Origin: Candidatus Gallimonas merdae
GTDB lineage: Bacteria > Bacillota > Clostridia > Christensenellales > Borkfalkiaceae
Direction: 5' to 3'
NCBI GenBank assembly: GCA_904419525.1
Contig: CAJFRT010000024.1
Span: 1 to 36,508 of the forward strand
DNA: 36,508 nucleotides
Positions within the stretch are counted from its first letter, which is position 1, and each line of letters starts with the position of its first letter. Made by a program: the position numbers and the translations under genes. Positions 1 through 9,771 of this stretch are shown in pieces. Below the pieces are notes generated by a model. The model was not told the DNA's origin, searched no databases, and saw only the letters and a program-made list of their open reading frames with translations.

Positions 1-120
1 ATTAACGCCAGGCCTAAGAAAGTTTTGCATTACCATACACCACAAGATTTGTTCATTGAAAATCTCTCTTTGTGTTGCACTTAGTTTGACAATTCATCCT
101 CTGTTTGTTGTGTGAAACAA
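1..120. other. Window edge, no gene seen
   Basis: This AT-rich stretch follows the stop codon of the large lipoprotein on the minus strand. I see no reading frame of useful length, no terminator hairpin and no promoter in it. Confidence 0.5.
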
Positions 121-3100
121 TCAGCTTCTCACAAACGAAGTGACATTGTAAGAACAACGGTCCACGCCGATGCCGAACGAGAACGCATCGTCTCCGAGTT
201 CCGCCCCATCAGAACTGGTCAAAACGTACGTCTCCGTCCAGGAATGTCCGTCGGAAATAAAGGTGTACGCAACCGTGAAGGATTTGCCGTCCGCCGAATA
301 ACTGAAAGCAATCCGGAGCGTAGAGCCGTTCATGATCGGACGAATCTCTGCCCAGACATCGGTATTCTCCTCAATCGTGTTTTCCAAAGCAGGAGCAGTT
401 TTTTGTATCGTCCAGCCCAATGACGAACAAGCGGCTTTTTCGCCACTCTGACCGCTGTCTGCGCCGAGTACCCAGTTGTCCGCACGGATCGTGACGGGCG
501 AAACGGAAATGCCGTTATAGAGCGTGATGACGGGGGCATTCCAGGCTCCGAAAGTTGTTTCCCCCTCCTTGGGATCATTCCCTTTTGAAGTAAGAGTCCC
601 TTCCAGCGTAAGAGTCTCCCCTCTTTCCACGCCATACGTTTTCAAGTCTATCGTGTAGGCCGTGCTGTTATCCGCTGCGCCGATTACGAAAGCTCCGTCT
701 TCATCCCATTCGGGGTGCGTGGGCGTTTCCGCTCCGGCAGGATAGTAGCTGTGCTCCGCAAGGTATGCCGTATAACGGGCCGCGACTTCATCGGCCGTGA
801 GCGTGTCGCGCTCGATGATCGCGTTCTCCGCCTGCATTCCGGACTGCGAAATGACGAAGCCCTGGCGCTGTGCGAGCAGCAGGAACAATTCCGCAAAGTA
901 CTGCGACTGAAGAGGATGCTTGCCGTTGTCCGTTGACAAATCAACATTGATCTGATACTCGACGGCAAGTTCGCCGTTCGCGTAATACTTGATGCCCTCC
1001 GTCATACTGATGACGATCGTTGCATAGACGGACTTGTTCAGGAACGTCGCGTAATCGAAGCCGGATTGCAGGTTGGAAGCATTCGGATATGCGTTTGTCT
1101 CTTTGACGAGCTCCGCAAGCTCCTGCTCGCGCTCCGTTGCACCCGAACCGAGGTTGGGAGCCCAGCTGTCAAGGTTGGGCATGGTGATCTTGACGGAACC
1201 GGAACCGACCGAAAGGCCGATCGCACCCCAGTCGCTCGTCGCGCCGGACATCCAGAAGGAGACCGTCAGACCCGTATCGACAAGGCTGCCCGCTTCCGTC
1301 GTTCCGAGCGCATCGATCGAAGCGTTCGTTGCAGAACCGCTGTGCAGGATCGCACCGCAGACCGAACAGATATACTGACCGTCTACGTCGGATTCCCTCC
1401 AGTCGTGCGCGGGTTCGACCGAAATGTTCGCATAGAACTTGCCGCCCTCCACTCTGATGCCGTTGTAGCCGACCGTCGTGCAGGAGTTCGGAACGATCTC
1501 GGTCGCCGCTGTATCGGCGGAAACCTGTTTTTCCTCGACCGAGCCGGCACTGACGAAGTAATAGGTCACATAGCCTTCGCTTGCCGCGACGGCGGATTCC
1601 GCAAAGCTGAGCTCGAAGCCGTAATCCGCATTCGCCGTCACACCCATGGGCGCAAGCCCGATGTTGACCACCGCATACCAGCGGCCTTCCACAAAGTAGT
1701 AACCGATGCTGTCGGTCGCAGCGTTGTTCGCTGCGTTCGTGAACTCGATCGCGCCGCTTGCATAGGTCGTGAACTGATAGTTCTTCCAGCCGATGAGCGA
1801 GACATCGTTCGCGGTGCCCATGTTGGCGTTGATCCAAAGATCCTGCGTGGAGCCGGGTGCAACGCCTGCGAACACGACTGCGAGATTGTTGCCGTTGACG
1901 ACCGCATACGCCGTGCCGTCATCCGTTTCCACCGTTGCCGTGTTGCTGTCCGAACCGACTGTCGTTGCGCTGACCGTTCTCGAAGCGACGAGCAGGCCGT
2001 TGTCCGCGTTGATCATGTCGATCGTGAACGCCTTGGGCGCGCTGACGAACGAAGGAAGCGTGAGCGTCAGCGTGTTGTCCTTGTAGGATACGAGCATAAC
2101 GCCGTCCGCCGAGGAGCTGCCTACCGCAACGTCTGCGCCGTTGACGCGGAAGGAAACATTTGCAGGAAGATCAGGGCCGCTGTAAGTGATGGTCATCTGA
2201 CCGCCGCCGCCCAGCGTCGGTTCGCCGCTGACCTGCGTCGAGACCGAATAGGTGGAGACCGCGCTCAGATCGAGGCTGATATCCGCCTGGAGGGTGTAGC
2301 CGCCGCTGTTGGAAAGATCGATGACGTATTCGGTCTTTTCGCCCGCGAACGGGATCACGACGTTGAGCGCCGTCTTGTCATCGCTGAATGCCGCGAACGC
2401 ATAGGGTTCGCCGACGACCTTTGCGGAGACGATGGAATCCTCTCCCGCATAGGCCTTTTCAAAGTTGACTGTGAACGCAACGTATTTTTCGTACGTCGTG
2501 TCGCCGTCGGGAATTCCGAGCGCCTTCTTCTGTTCGTCGGTCAGATCCCTTGCGTTGCCTTCGCCTGCGACGAGCGCATATCCGCCTTCCACGCCGAGCG
2601 AGGAATACGAACCGGCCGCCGTGAATGCCTCACCGCCCGCGGTGATCGTGTCGGAATCGCCGCTGAAGGAGCTGATCATCGTGTTGTTGATGTCGCCCGT
2701 CGTCATCCAGACGTTGCTCGAATTGCCGATGTTGACGTTATCTGCAAAGAACTCGATGTCAAGTTCCGCATCGGTGAGCCCGGAGATGGCCACCGTGAAC
2801 TCGAAGTAAGGAGCATCCGTTCTGAAGTCGTCGTGTCCGTCCTGATAGAGGCGATAGACGACCGTCACCGTTCCGTTTTCATACGAGACGTTGATGCGGA
2901 ACGTTCCGGTTGCGAGCACGCCGTTCACACGGTTGCCGCTACCATCGATCGTGCCGAGATATGTCTCTTCCGTGATGGGCTCGCCCGTCACGCCGTTGAG
3001 CTTGCCGATCGGCGTGCGCAGGCCGATGTCGCCGTCTTCGTCGAGCGAATGAACGATGTTGTCGCCCGATGCAGGATTCTCGTAGTCATTGAAGGAGACG

Positions 3101-6100
3101 AAGCCGTCCGCGCGCACGGAGTAGAACGTACCGTTGGAGAGCCCGATCTCAAGGCGCATGCCGTTGTAGAGATTGGCCTGTTTTGCCTCGTCTTCGGCAG
3201 ATGCCGCCCCGTTGATGAACCCGGTATAGGTCTCGTTGACTTCGATAAATTCGTTGTCCTGAATGGAGCCCGTATACGTTCTGGTACGGGAGATCGTTGC
3301 ACCGCAGTATTCACAGGTGCCGACACTTCCGGAGTGCGAACCGCCCGCCGTGAAGATGTTCGCATAGAACACCACTTCGCCCGCATCGTTCGTCACTTCA
3401 TAGGCGAACAGACCGGCGTCGAGGCAGGTGCCGTCCTTGATCGTGTACAGCCCGCCAAGGGTCAGGTCGCTCTCCTGCGCGATGACCGTTGTTGCGCCTT
3501 CTGCCGTGTAAGAGACCTTGTAGGTGTTATAAGCGCTCGTCTGATCCCAGGCGTTTCCGAGCTGGAAGTAGTACTCGTAGTCCCCGCTGCCCGCCTGCAC
3601 GCCGTACTGCGTGGTGTCGATGACGCCTGCGAAGAAGAAGCCCGTATCGTAGTCGAGGCTGTTGTCCGTCGTGCCGTTGACCGCGAGCGAATACTCGACG
3701 ATTTCGGCAAACGTCTCATCGTTGAAGACGATCGAACCGTCTGCATACGTGAAGCCGATGTCGATGAACGCGGGCGCGGACGAGCCTTCGCCGCCGTTCA
3801 CGTTCAGCCACAGCGAACCGGTCCCGATGTCCCCTTCCGAAAGGTCGCTGTCCGTTCTTGCCACATAGTAGTACAGATCGGTGCCGTCCGCAACGAGATA
3901 CACCGTGTACCCGGCCACGCTGAGCTCGTGACGGAGCCCCGGATCGCCGCTCACGGCGACGGGAGCGCCGTAATACATTTTGACTTCATTGGGCTCGAAG
4001 TCATCTCCGTTGTCGAATACATACAGCGTGACATAGGAGCTGTCCGGGATCCCTTCCACGGCAGGAATGGCAAACGTGACGGTGACGACCTTGTTGTCGC
4101 CGGAATCCGCCGCGGAGACATCCTTGACGACGATGGTCCCGTAATCGGTCTCGAGTTCGAGCTGCTTATTTTCGGTAAGCGCATTGAATTCGTCGATAAG
4201 CGCCTTGAATGCCTTCACCGCTGTATCCGCATAAGGGCTGTTTGCAAAACCGACCATGGCGCTTTCATACGCTTCCTTGCTCATCGTGAACTTGAAAGTC
4301 ACGTCCGCGCCCGTATTGACGGGAATGTCCGCAAGCGCCCCTTCGTAGCCGTCGACCGCATAGCCGGTGATCTCCGCGGAGACGACGGGAAGGGTCATGC
4401 CGGAGACATCGATGACGACCGTCGTGGCCTGCAGACCGTTATCGCCGCCCGTCAGGGTGACGGTGTCCGCCGCTCCGCCGACCTCGACCAGAATGTCAAG
4501 ATAGCTGTCCGTGACGGCCGCGATGCGGTAACTTCCGCTCTCGGGCTTTTCGACGGCCGCGTTGAAGCCCGCGCCGTAGATGCGCAGCGCAACGTAATTG
4601 GCAAACGGAAGACCTGTGCCGTTGGAAGCCAGACCCGTGGGCGCGATGACGACCTGCGTGCCGTCCTCGCTTGCGGCAAATCCGACGCTGCCCAGGGACG
4701 CACTGTCCGCAGCCGTGCCGCCCACGTCAAAGCGATAGCCGTAAACGTCGGTGATCTTGTTCGCAACGATGGACGTGATGAAATCCTCGTCGCCGAGCGC
4801 CATATAATCGTATTTCGTCGTATTGCCGACGGTGACCGCGATGCGGAAATAGTGGTCGTCCGCTTCCAGGCGCGTGCCTGTGCCCAGCGTCGTCCAGCCC
4901 TCGGCATTTTCATCGGGCTGCGACGTGACGGCCTCGCCGCGATAGACCTGGAGCTCGAAATCGTCCGTTCCGAGCCAGTTGCCTTCGCTCATCTGATAAT
5001 CGATCTCGACCTTTCCGTCAAGATCGTCCAGATTGAAGGCCATGCCCTCGGCATAGTACTTGGTCGCCGTGTCGTCAAGGCCGTTGAAGCGCACGGAATT
5101 GAGCTGCTGAGGCTCCACCGAGGAGATCGACGTGAACGTCATGTCGACATAGTCGCCGTGGAGAATGGTGTCGAACTGACTGTCGGCATACTCGTCGGGC
5201 ACTTTGATGCGCGCCGTGAGCGTCTTGTTCTCCGTGATGTTCTCGTAGATAAGTTCAATAATATTGTCGGGACGGAACGTCCAGGTGAGGCGGATCTCCT
5301 TTGCCTCGTCGCGATAATCCTCCGTGCGCGTGATAGCGCCCGAGGAATACACGATCCAGTCGTACCAGTCCGCGGTATTTGCGGGAACATTGCCCGCATC
5401 GTAATCGGTGAGGGCAAGCAGATAGTCGTTGGGCTCCGTCGTATCGTCGGGAATGGAGCCGTAGTTGTACCTTGCGCCCTTTTCCCCTTCGTCATCGGAG
5501 AGCATTTCGCCGTTCAGGCCGCCCAGAAGCCTGCCCTGTCCGTATGCGTTGACGCCGTTGTCGCCGATGCCGTTGAGCAGGACCCAGCCGTCGTTACGCA
5601 CGATGACGGACATGCCGCCCTGGTAGGTCTGCGACTTGCCGTAAGGCGACGTGCTCGCATCGAACTCGCGCAGGGCGATACCGATATTCGGGAAGTAATA
5701 CGCCTCCGTACTGGACGTGGTGTGCGCCGTGCCCGTGACCGTGACGGACGAACCCTTGCGGAGCTTGCCCACCGTCATGGTGTTTACCGTCGTGTCGGTA
5801 TTCCCCTGAGGAACGGTGCCGAAGGCGCGCAGCTGCGTCAGATCGCCGTTCTCCGTGTTGTTCGCCGTAGGCCCGTTGTGGAATGCACCGTAATTGAGCA
5901 CTTCGGCCTGACCGTCGGAGAGCGTCTGCGTGGTGCGGACTGCGGGACAGCCCTCCTTTTCGCAGGTCGAGATCCCCTGATCGTTCGCCGCGCCGAATGC
6001 GTGCTCGATACGGATCGTAAGAGGCGTGCTGACGGTGATGTTCCCGGCATTGTTGATATCGCCCTGCGTTTTGGGCGTTACCGTCGCCGTGTAGACGCCG

Positions 6101-6411
6101 TACTCGCCCCAGGTCACGCCGCTGAGATCGTAATCGCACTGCGTGCCGTTGATCTCAACCATCGTGCTGCCCGCAAACGTGCGGATCCTGAGGCCTGCGA
6201 CCGCCTCGTTGAACGCGTCCGTATACGCGTCTCCCACTGTCTCGGCATCTGTCAGCGTGATGGTGTCATCGCCGACAAACTGTGCGCGCGTAAGCTGATC
6301 GCCCGTAGGTTCACCGGGGCCACCCGGTTCATCCGTCGGCTTGCACGCGAACAGACACAAAGACAGCAACATCGAAAATAAAAGCAGTAACCCGACTTTT
6401 AATTTTCTCAT
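121..6411 (-). CDS. Giant multidomain surface lipoprotein (2096 aa)
   Basis: A signal peptide with a hydrophobic core (residues 8-22) ends in a lipobox, LFAC, with Cys23 as the predicted lipidation site, so the protein should be anchored outside the membrane. The rest is a long Gly/Thr/Asp-rich beta-sheet protein. Several segments look like related LamG/jelly-roll-like units, near the N-terminus, in the middle, and twice in the last 500 residues. Three units are introduced by short linkers with a His followed by paired cysteines (CEKEGC, CEYCG, CSVCG). There is no LPXTG signal. The start is supported by an upstream GGAGG about 12 nt away and by a consensus promoter. The family is not recognised beyond the general class of large clostridial surface proteins. 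A role in binding glycans or neighbouring cells is only inference. It is monocistronic as far as can be seen. Confidence 0.8.
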   Translation of the reverse strand: MRKLKVGLLLLFSMLLSLCLFACKPTDEPGGPGEPTGDQLTRAQFVGDDTITLTDAETVGDAYTDAFNEAVAGLRIRTFAGSTMVEINGTQCDYDLSGVTWGEYGVYTATVTPKTQGDINNAGNITVSTPLTIRIEHAFGAANDQGISTCEKEGCPAVRTTQTLSDGQAEVLNYGAFHNGPTANNTENGDLTQLRAFGTVPQGNTDTTVNTMTVGKLRKGSSVTVTGTAHTTSSTEAYYFPNIGIALREFDASTSPYGKSQTYQGGMSVIVRNDGWVLLNGIGDNGVNAYGQGRLLGGLNGEMLSDDEGEKGARYNYGSIPDDTTEPNDYLLALTDYDAGNVPANTADWYDWIVYSSGAITRTEDYRDEAKEIRLTWTFRPDNIIELIYENITENKTLTARIKVPDEYADSQFDTILHGDYVDMTFTSISSVEPQQLNSVRFNGLDDTATKYYAEGMAFNLDDLDGKVEIDYQMSEGNWLGTDDFELQVYRGEAVTSQPDENAEGWTTLGTGTRLEADDHYFRIAVTVGNTTKYDYMALGDEDFITSIVANKITDVYGYRFDVGGTAADSASLGSVGFAASEDGTQVVIAPTGLASNGTGLPFANYVALRIYGAGFNAAVEKPESGSYRIAAVTDSYLDILVEVGGAADTVTLTGGDNGLQATTVVIDVSGMTLPVVSAEITGYAVDGYEGALADIPVNTGADVTFKFTMSKEAYESAMVGFANSPYADTAVKAFKALIDEFNALTENKQLELETDYGTIVVKDVSAADSGDNKVVTVTFAIPAVEGIPDSSYVTLYVFDNGDDFEPNEVKMYYGAPVAVSGDPGLRHELSVAGYTVYLVADGTDLYYYVARTDSDLSEGDIGTGSLWLNVNGGEGSSAPAFIDIGFTYADGSIVFNDETFAEIVEYSLAVNGTTDNSLDYDTGFFFAGVIDTTQYGVQAGSGDYEYYFQLGNAWDQTSAYNTYKVSYTAEGATTVIAQESDLTLGGLYTIKDGTCLDAGLFAYEVTNDAGEVVFYANIFTAGGSHSGSVGTCEYCGATISRTRTYTGSIQDNEFIEVNETYTGFINGAASAEDEAKQANLYNGMRLEIGLSNGTFYSVRADGFVSFNDYENPASGDNIVHSLDEDGDIGLRTPIGKLNGVTGEPITEETYLGTIDGSGNRVNGVLATGTFRINVSYENGTVTVVYRLYQDGHDDFRTDAPYFEFTVAISGLTDAELDIEFFADNVNIGNSSNVWMTTGDINNTMISSFSGDSDTITAGGEAFTAAGSYSSLGVEGGYALVAGEGNARDLTDEQKKALGIPDGDTTYEKYVAFTVNFEKAYAGEDSIVSAKVVGEPYAFAAFSDDKTALNVVIPFAGEKTEYVIDLSNSGGYTLQADISLDLSAVSTYSVSTQVSGEPTLGGGGQMTITYSGPDLPANVSFRVNGADVAVGSSSADGVMLVSYKDNTLTLTLPSFVSAPKAFTIDMINADNGLLVASRTVSATTVGSDSNTATVETDDGTAYAVVNGNNLAVVFAGVAPGSTQDLWINANMGTANDVSLIGWKNYQFTTYASGAIEFTNAANNAATDSIGYYFVEGRWYAVVNIGLAPMGVTANADYGFELSFAESAVAASEGYVTYYFVSAGSVEEKQVSADTAATEIVPNSCTTVGYNGIRVEGGKFYANISVEPAHDWRESDVDGQYICSVCGAILHSGSATNASIDALGTTEAGSLVDTGLTVSFWMSGATSDWGAIGLSVGSGSVKITMPNLDSWAPNLGSGATEREQELAELVKETNAYPNASNLQSGFDYATFLNKSVYATIVISMTEGIKYYANGELAVEYQINVDLSTDNGKHPLQSQYFAELFLLLAQRQGFVISQSGMQAENAIIERDTLTADEVAARYTAYLAEHSYYPAGAETPTHPEWDEDGAFVIGAADNSTAYTIDLKTYGVERGETLTLEGTLTSKGNDPKEGETTFGAWNAPVITLYNGISVSPVTIRADNWVLGADSGQSGEKAACSSLGWTIQKTAPALENTIEENTDVWAEIRPIMNGSTLRIAFSYSADGKSFTVAYTFISDGHSWTETYVLTSSDGAELGDDAFSFGIGVDRCSYNVTSFVRS

Positions 6412-6477
6412 AAGTCTTGTTGTCCTCCCCCGTTTAGTAATATAGTTTTTACGCCACCAGAGACTGATAGCATTATG

Positions 6478-6506
6478 ATTTTACAACAAAATAATTTCAC
6501 TGTCAA
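6478..6506 (-). promoter_or_regulatory. Sigma-A promoter of the giant lipoprotein gene
   Basis: On the minus strand, TTGACA (6506-6501) and TAAAAT (6483-6478) are separated by exactly 17 nt. The predicted start near 6471 gives a leader of about 60 nt. No operator is obvious. Confidence 0.8.
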
Positions 6507-6605
6507 TATCTTTGAAGAAAAATCTGGAAACGCATTGTGAAAATTTCCCCACACATTTCCCCATTCATCGTCTGCAATTTCAGGGAAAATATGCCCGTTC
6601 CGGAC

Positions 6606-6636
6606 AAAAAAACGCGCAGGAGCAAACGCCCCTGCG
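6606..6636 (-). terminator. Rho-independent terminator after nadC
   Basis: On the minus strand, CGCAGGGGC and GCTCCTGCG form a 9-bp stem (one G-U pair) with a 4-nt loop. A run of seven T follows within two bases. It lies 60-90 nt downstream of the nadC stop and closes the nadABC operon. Confidence 0.85.
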
Positions 6637-6694
6637 GCGGTCTTACGGAATGGTTCGGGCGCGGTCTGCCCGGCGGGATCTTCCGCCGGAGGCG

Positions 6695-7552
6695 TCAGAT
6701 CCTCTTCATGTGTTTGAGAGAGACGTCCAGAATGGGCGCGCTGTGCGTCAGCGCCCCTGAGGAGATGTAGTTCACGCCGAGGGCGACATACCTTTCGAGA
6801 TTTTCGCGCGTGACGTTCCCGGAGATCTCCGTTTCGGCGCGCCCCCTGGCGCGGCGCACCGCCTCTTCGAGCGCTTCCCCCTTCATGTTGTCAAGCATGA
6901 CGATGTCCGCCCCGGCGTCCAGCGCCTCGTCCAGCTGTTCCAGGGTCTCCACCTCGATCTCGATCCTGCGCACGAACGGGGCATATGCGCGCGCCAGCCC
7001 GATGGCCTGCCGCACGCCGCCCGCCGCGCCGATATGGTTGTCCTTCAGCAGCACGCCGTCCGAAAGATTGAAGCGGTGATTGCTCCCGCCACCCACGCTG
7101 ACGGCGTACTTTTCCAGGCTGCGCAGAAGCGGCGTGGTCTTGCGGGTGTCGAGAAGCGTCGTCCCCGTGCCCTCAAGAAGCTGTGCCATCTGGCGCGTAT
7201 AGGTCGCGATCCCGCTCATACGCTGCAGAAAATTGAGCGCCGTGCGCTCACCCGAAAGGAGCGCGCGCAGGTTGCCCGTGACCTCGGCAAGAAGCGTCCC
7301 CGCCGTCACCCGCTCCCCCTCCTGCACGTGCAGGTCGATCTGCACGTCTTCGTCGAGCAGTTCAAACGTGCGGCAGAAGACGGGCAGGCCCGCAACGACG
7401 CCGTCCGCCTTGGCAATGAGGTCGGCATGGCCGCGCGCATCTTCGGGCACGACGGCATTGGCCGAGACGTCCTCCCAGGGGATATCCTCTTTCAGGGCGG
7501 CAAGAATGACAGCGTCCCAGTGCAGTTTCATCGTAACGTTACTCGCTTTCAT
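6695..7552 (-). CDS. nadC: Nicotinate-nucleotide pyrophosphorylase (quinolinate phosphoribosyltransferase)
   Basis: This enzyme converts quinolinate and PRPP to nicotinate mononucleotide, CO2 and pyrophosphate, the last of the three de novo steps encoded here. The family signature is clear: RKTTP followed by a Gly-rich GGGSNHR loop, then LLKDNH, and a C-terminal THS-PILDVSLK segment of the phosphate-binding barrel. The length of about 285 aa is normal. I chose the ATG at 7552 because GGGAGA lies 6 nt upstream. A second ATG at 7531 begins the conserved MKLHWD and is possible. The gene overlaps the nadB stop by 14 nt, so it is probably translated by coupling. Confidence 0.95.
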   Translation of the reverse strand: MKASNVTMKLHWDAVILAALKEDIPWEDVSANAVVPEDARGHADLIAKADGVVAGLPVFCRTFELLDEDVQIDLHVQEGERVTAGTLLAEVTGNLRALLSGERTALNFLQRMSGIATYTRQMAQLLEGTGTTLLDTRKTTPLLRSLEKYAVSVGGGSNHRFNLSDGVLLKDNHIGAAGGVRQAIGLARAYAPFVRRIEIEVETLEQLDEALDAGADIVMLDNMKGEALEEAVRRARGRAETEISGNVTRENLERYVALGVNYISSGALTHSAPILDVSLKHMKRI

Positions 7553-8825
7553 GATGGGTCTCCCGTGTGACAAGTTTTTTCCGTTCTTTCAGGAAGGCGG
7601 CGACCTCTTTTTTGGTATAATTCCACTGCGCCGTCCCCTTTGCGCGCCCGCCCGCCGCGATGTCCTCCGCCGCGCGGCGCGCGAAGATGAGCGCTTCCAG
7701 CAGGGAATTGGACGCCAGCCTGTTCTTCCCGTGCACGCCGTTGCAGCAGGTCTCGCCCACCGCGTAAAGGTGCGGCGCGCTCGTCCTGCCCGAAAGATCG
7801 CTCCGGACCCCGCCCATGAAATAATGCTGGGCGGGAACGACGGGGATCGGCTCGTTCAGCACGTCGTAGCCCTCCTTGCGGCAGCGCCGCACGATGCCCG
7901 GAAAATGGCGTTCGAGCGTCTGCTGCCCGCCGCGCACCGTCCTCAGATCGAGGCGGACGAAGTCGCTTCCTTCGCGCTTCATCTGCGCGCGGATCGCGGC
8001 CGTCACGACGTCGCGCGGCAGCAGTTCGTCCACAAAGCGCTCCCCCGCGGCATTGATGAGCTGCGCGCCCTCGCCGCGCACCGATTCCGAGATGAGGAAC
8101 CGCCTCCCCCGTCCGCGCGAATACAGCGTGGTCGGGTGGAACTGGACGTAGTCGAGGTGATCTGCGGCGACGCCGTGCGCGAGCGCGGCGCCCACGCCGT
8201 CCCCCGTGAGAATGCGGTAGTTGGTCGAGTGCGGGAAAAGGCCGCCCACGCCGCCTGTGGCGAGCACGGTGTTGCCCGCGTAGACGAGGGTGATCTCCCC
8301 CGACCGGTTGTCTCTGAGCGCGGCCCCCACGCAGTCTCCCTCCGCGGAGAACAGGAGATCGACCATCGTCGTATCGGGGCGCAGTTCGATATTCGTGCGC
8401 CCGAGCGCCGCGCGCAGAAGGTGAGAAGTGATCTCCTTGCCCGTGCAGTCCGCATGAAAGACGATGCGCGGACGGGAATGCGCGCCCTCGCGCGTGTAGG
8501 CGAGTTCGCCGTTCTCCTCGCGCGCAAAACGGACGCCGAAGGCGATCAGCTCGTCGATGGTCTCACGCGAATGTCTGATCATGCAGCGGACCGTATCGGG
8601 ATCGTTCTCATAGTGCCCCGCGCGCATGGTGTCCTCGAAATAACTCTCGGCGTCGTTTTCGTCGTGGAGCACGCAGATCCCGCCCTGCGCCAGAAAGGAA
8701 TCGCTCTCCTTCAGGCCGCCCTTGCAGACGACGAGCACGTCCTCCCGTCCGGGCAGATGCAGGGCGCAGTTCAATCCCGCCGCCCCCGCACCGATGATGA
8801 GAACTTCACGGAATTCCGTCTTCAT
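7539..8825 (-). CDS. nadB: L-aspartate oxidase
   Basis: This FAD enzyme oxidises L-aspartate to iminoaspartate, the substrate of NadA. The Rossmann FAD motif GAGAAGL is at residues 12-18. The family motifs SFLAQGG, EGAHSRPR and TGKEI follow in order, and the C-terminal GVRSDLSGRT/LYAVGE block that closes over FAD is present. At 428 aa it is shorter than the E. coli enzyme (about 540 aa) and lacks most of the C-terminal helical domain. Its ATG overlaps the nadA stop as ATGA, so the two are coupled. Confidence 0.95.
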   Translation of the reverse strand: MKTEFREVLIIGAGAAGLNCALHLPGREDVLVVCKGGLKESDSFLAQGGICVLHDENDAESYFEDTMRAGHYENDPDTVRCMIRHSRETIDELIAFGVRFAREENGELAYTREGAHSRPRIVFHADCTGKEITSHLLRAALGRTNIELRPDTTMVDLLFSAEGDCVGAALRDNRSGEITLVYAGNTVLATGGVGGLFPHSTNYRILTGDGVGAALAHGVAADHLDYVQFHPTTLYSRGRGRRFLISESVRGEGAQLINAAGERFVDELLPRDVVTAAIRAQMKREGSDFVRLDLRTVRGGQQTLERHFPGIVRRCRKEGYDVLNEPIPVVPAQHYFMGGVRSDLSGRTSAPHLYAVGETCCNGVHGKNRLASNSLLEALIFARRAAEDIAAGGRAKGTAQWNYTKKEVAAFLKERKKLVTRETHHESE

Positions 8826-9709
8826 TTTGCAAGCTCCAGCATGCGCATGAGCGCGCGGCGGGCGCGCTGCGCAATCTCTTCGTCCACTTCCACGGGAGTC
8901 CCGCCGCCCGCAAACACATTTTCAAGCGCCGCAGGCGTGATCTTCTTCATGTCGGCGCACAGAAAGTCTGCACGCGTGGGGAAAAACCGCTTCCCCGGGC
9001 AGCGGCGGCCGAGCTCGTACAGCGTGCCCGCCTCCGTCGCGACGAGAAATTCACGGGCGTCGCTGCGTTCCGCAAAGGCGATCATGCCCGCCGTCGAGCC
9101 GACGAACGCCGCGCGGCTGCGCACCGCTTCGGGGCACTCGGCATGGGCCAGCAGCAACGCTTCCGGATGCGCGGAAAACGCGGCCTCCACCTCGGACACG
9201 GTCGTGGCGTCGTGAATGGGACAGCAGCCATGTCCGAAGTAGAACTTCTTTTCGGGCAGCTGCGCCGCGACGAACGCGCCGAGGTTCCTGTCCGGAATAA
9301 AATAGATGTTTTTTTCTTTCAGGTGGGATACGACCCTGACAGCGTTCGCGCTGGTCACCACCACGTCGGCATGCGCCTTGAGCCGCGCCGAAGAATTGAC
9401 GTAGACGACGACGGCGAGATCGGAAACCGTGCGGCGCATATGTAAAATTTCTTCCTCCGACGCCATGTCCGCCATGGGGCAGTGCGCGTCGGGCGCAGGC
9501 AGATAGACGGTTTTTTCGGGGCAGAGGATCTTGGCGCTCTCCCCCATGAACGTCACGCCGCAAAAGACGATGACGGGCTTGTCGCTCGCGACCGCCTTCT
9601 GAGCCAATGCAAAACTGTCGCCCACAAAATCCGCCGCCGCCTGCACGGCATCGGGCGCGTAATAGTGTGCGAGAACGAGCGCGTCCCCGCGGGCAATCTT
9701 CTGACCCAT
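8822..9709 (-). CDS. nadA: Quinolinate synthase
   Basis: This [4Fe-4S] enzyme condenses iminoaspartate with dihydroxyacetone phosphate to quinolinate. Family landmarks are LAHYY near residue 15, ADFVGDS, the Cys of IVFCGVTFM, the Cys in HAECP and the Cys of FLCADMKK. The last three positions match the cluster ligands. The start at 9709 (MGQKIARGD) gives 295 aa, the normal size. A longer in-frame extension exists but lies inside recO and has shadow composition. It is first in the nadA-nadB-nadC operon. Its promoter is embedded at the end of recO, so the operon can be expressed independently of the upstream genes. Confidence 0.95.
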   Translation of the reverse strand: MGQKIARGDALVLAHYYAPDAVQAAADFVGDSFALAQKAVASDKPVIVFCGVTFMGESAKILCPEKTVYLPAPDAHCPMADMASEEEILHMRRTVSDLAVVVYVNSSARLKAHADVVVTSANAVRVVSHLKEKNIYFIPDRNLGAFVAAQLPEKKFYFGHGCCPIHDATTVSEVEAAFSAHPEALLLAHAECPEAVRSRAAFVGSTAGMIAFAERSDAREFLVATEAGTLYELGRRCPGKRFFPTRADFLCADMKKITPAALENVFAGGGTPVEVDEEIAQRARRALMRMLELAK

Positions 9710-9742
9710 CCTGATGTTCTTCTCCCGTAATTCAGCTGTAAC

Positions 9743-9771
9743 AGTATAAAAAATTCCCGCAGAAATGTCAA
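9743..9771 (-). promoter_or_regulatory. Promoter of the nadABC operon
   Basis: TTGACA (9771-9766) and TATACT (9748-9743) are spaced by 17 nt on the minus strand. The -35 box overlaps the recO stop codon. A short palindrome, CTGTTACAG, covers the -10 edge and start site. It could be an operator for an NAD-responsive repressor, but I cannot match it to a known NiaR or NrtR site. Confidence 0.8.

Noticed and set aside
1066..6381. 1771-codon open frame on the plus strand opposite the giant lipoprotein
   Set aside because: It is a mirror of the GC-biased codon use of the real gene: rich in Arg, Asp and Val, no signal peptide or domain, no ribosome site, and the minus-strand protein has a lipobox and a promoter.
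7233..9215. 660-codon plus-strand frame over nadC-nadB-nadA
   Set aside because: All three minus-strand genes are unmistakable by motif. The plus frame has shadow composition only.
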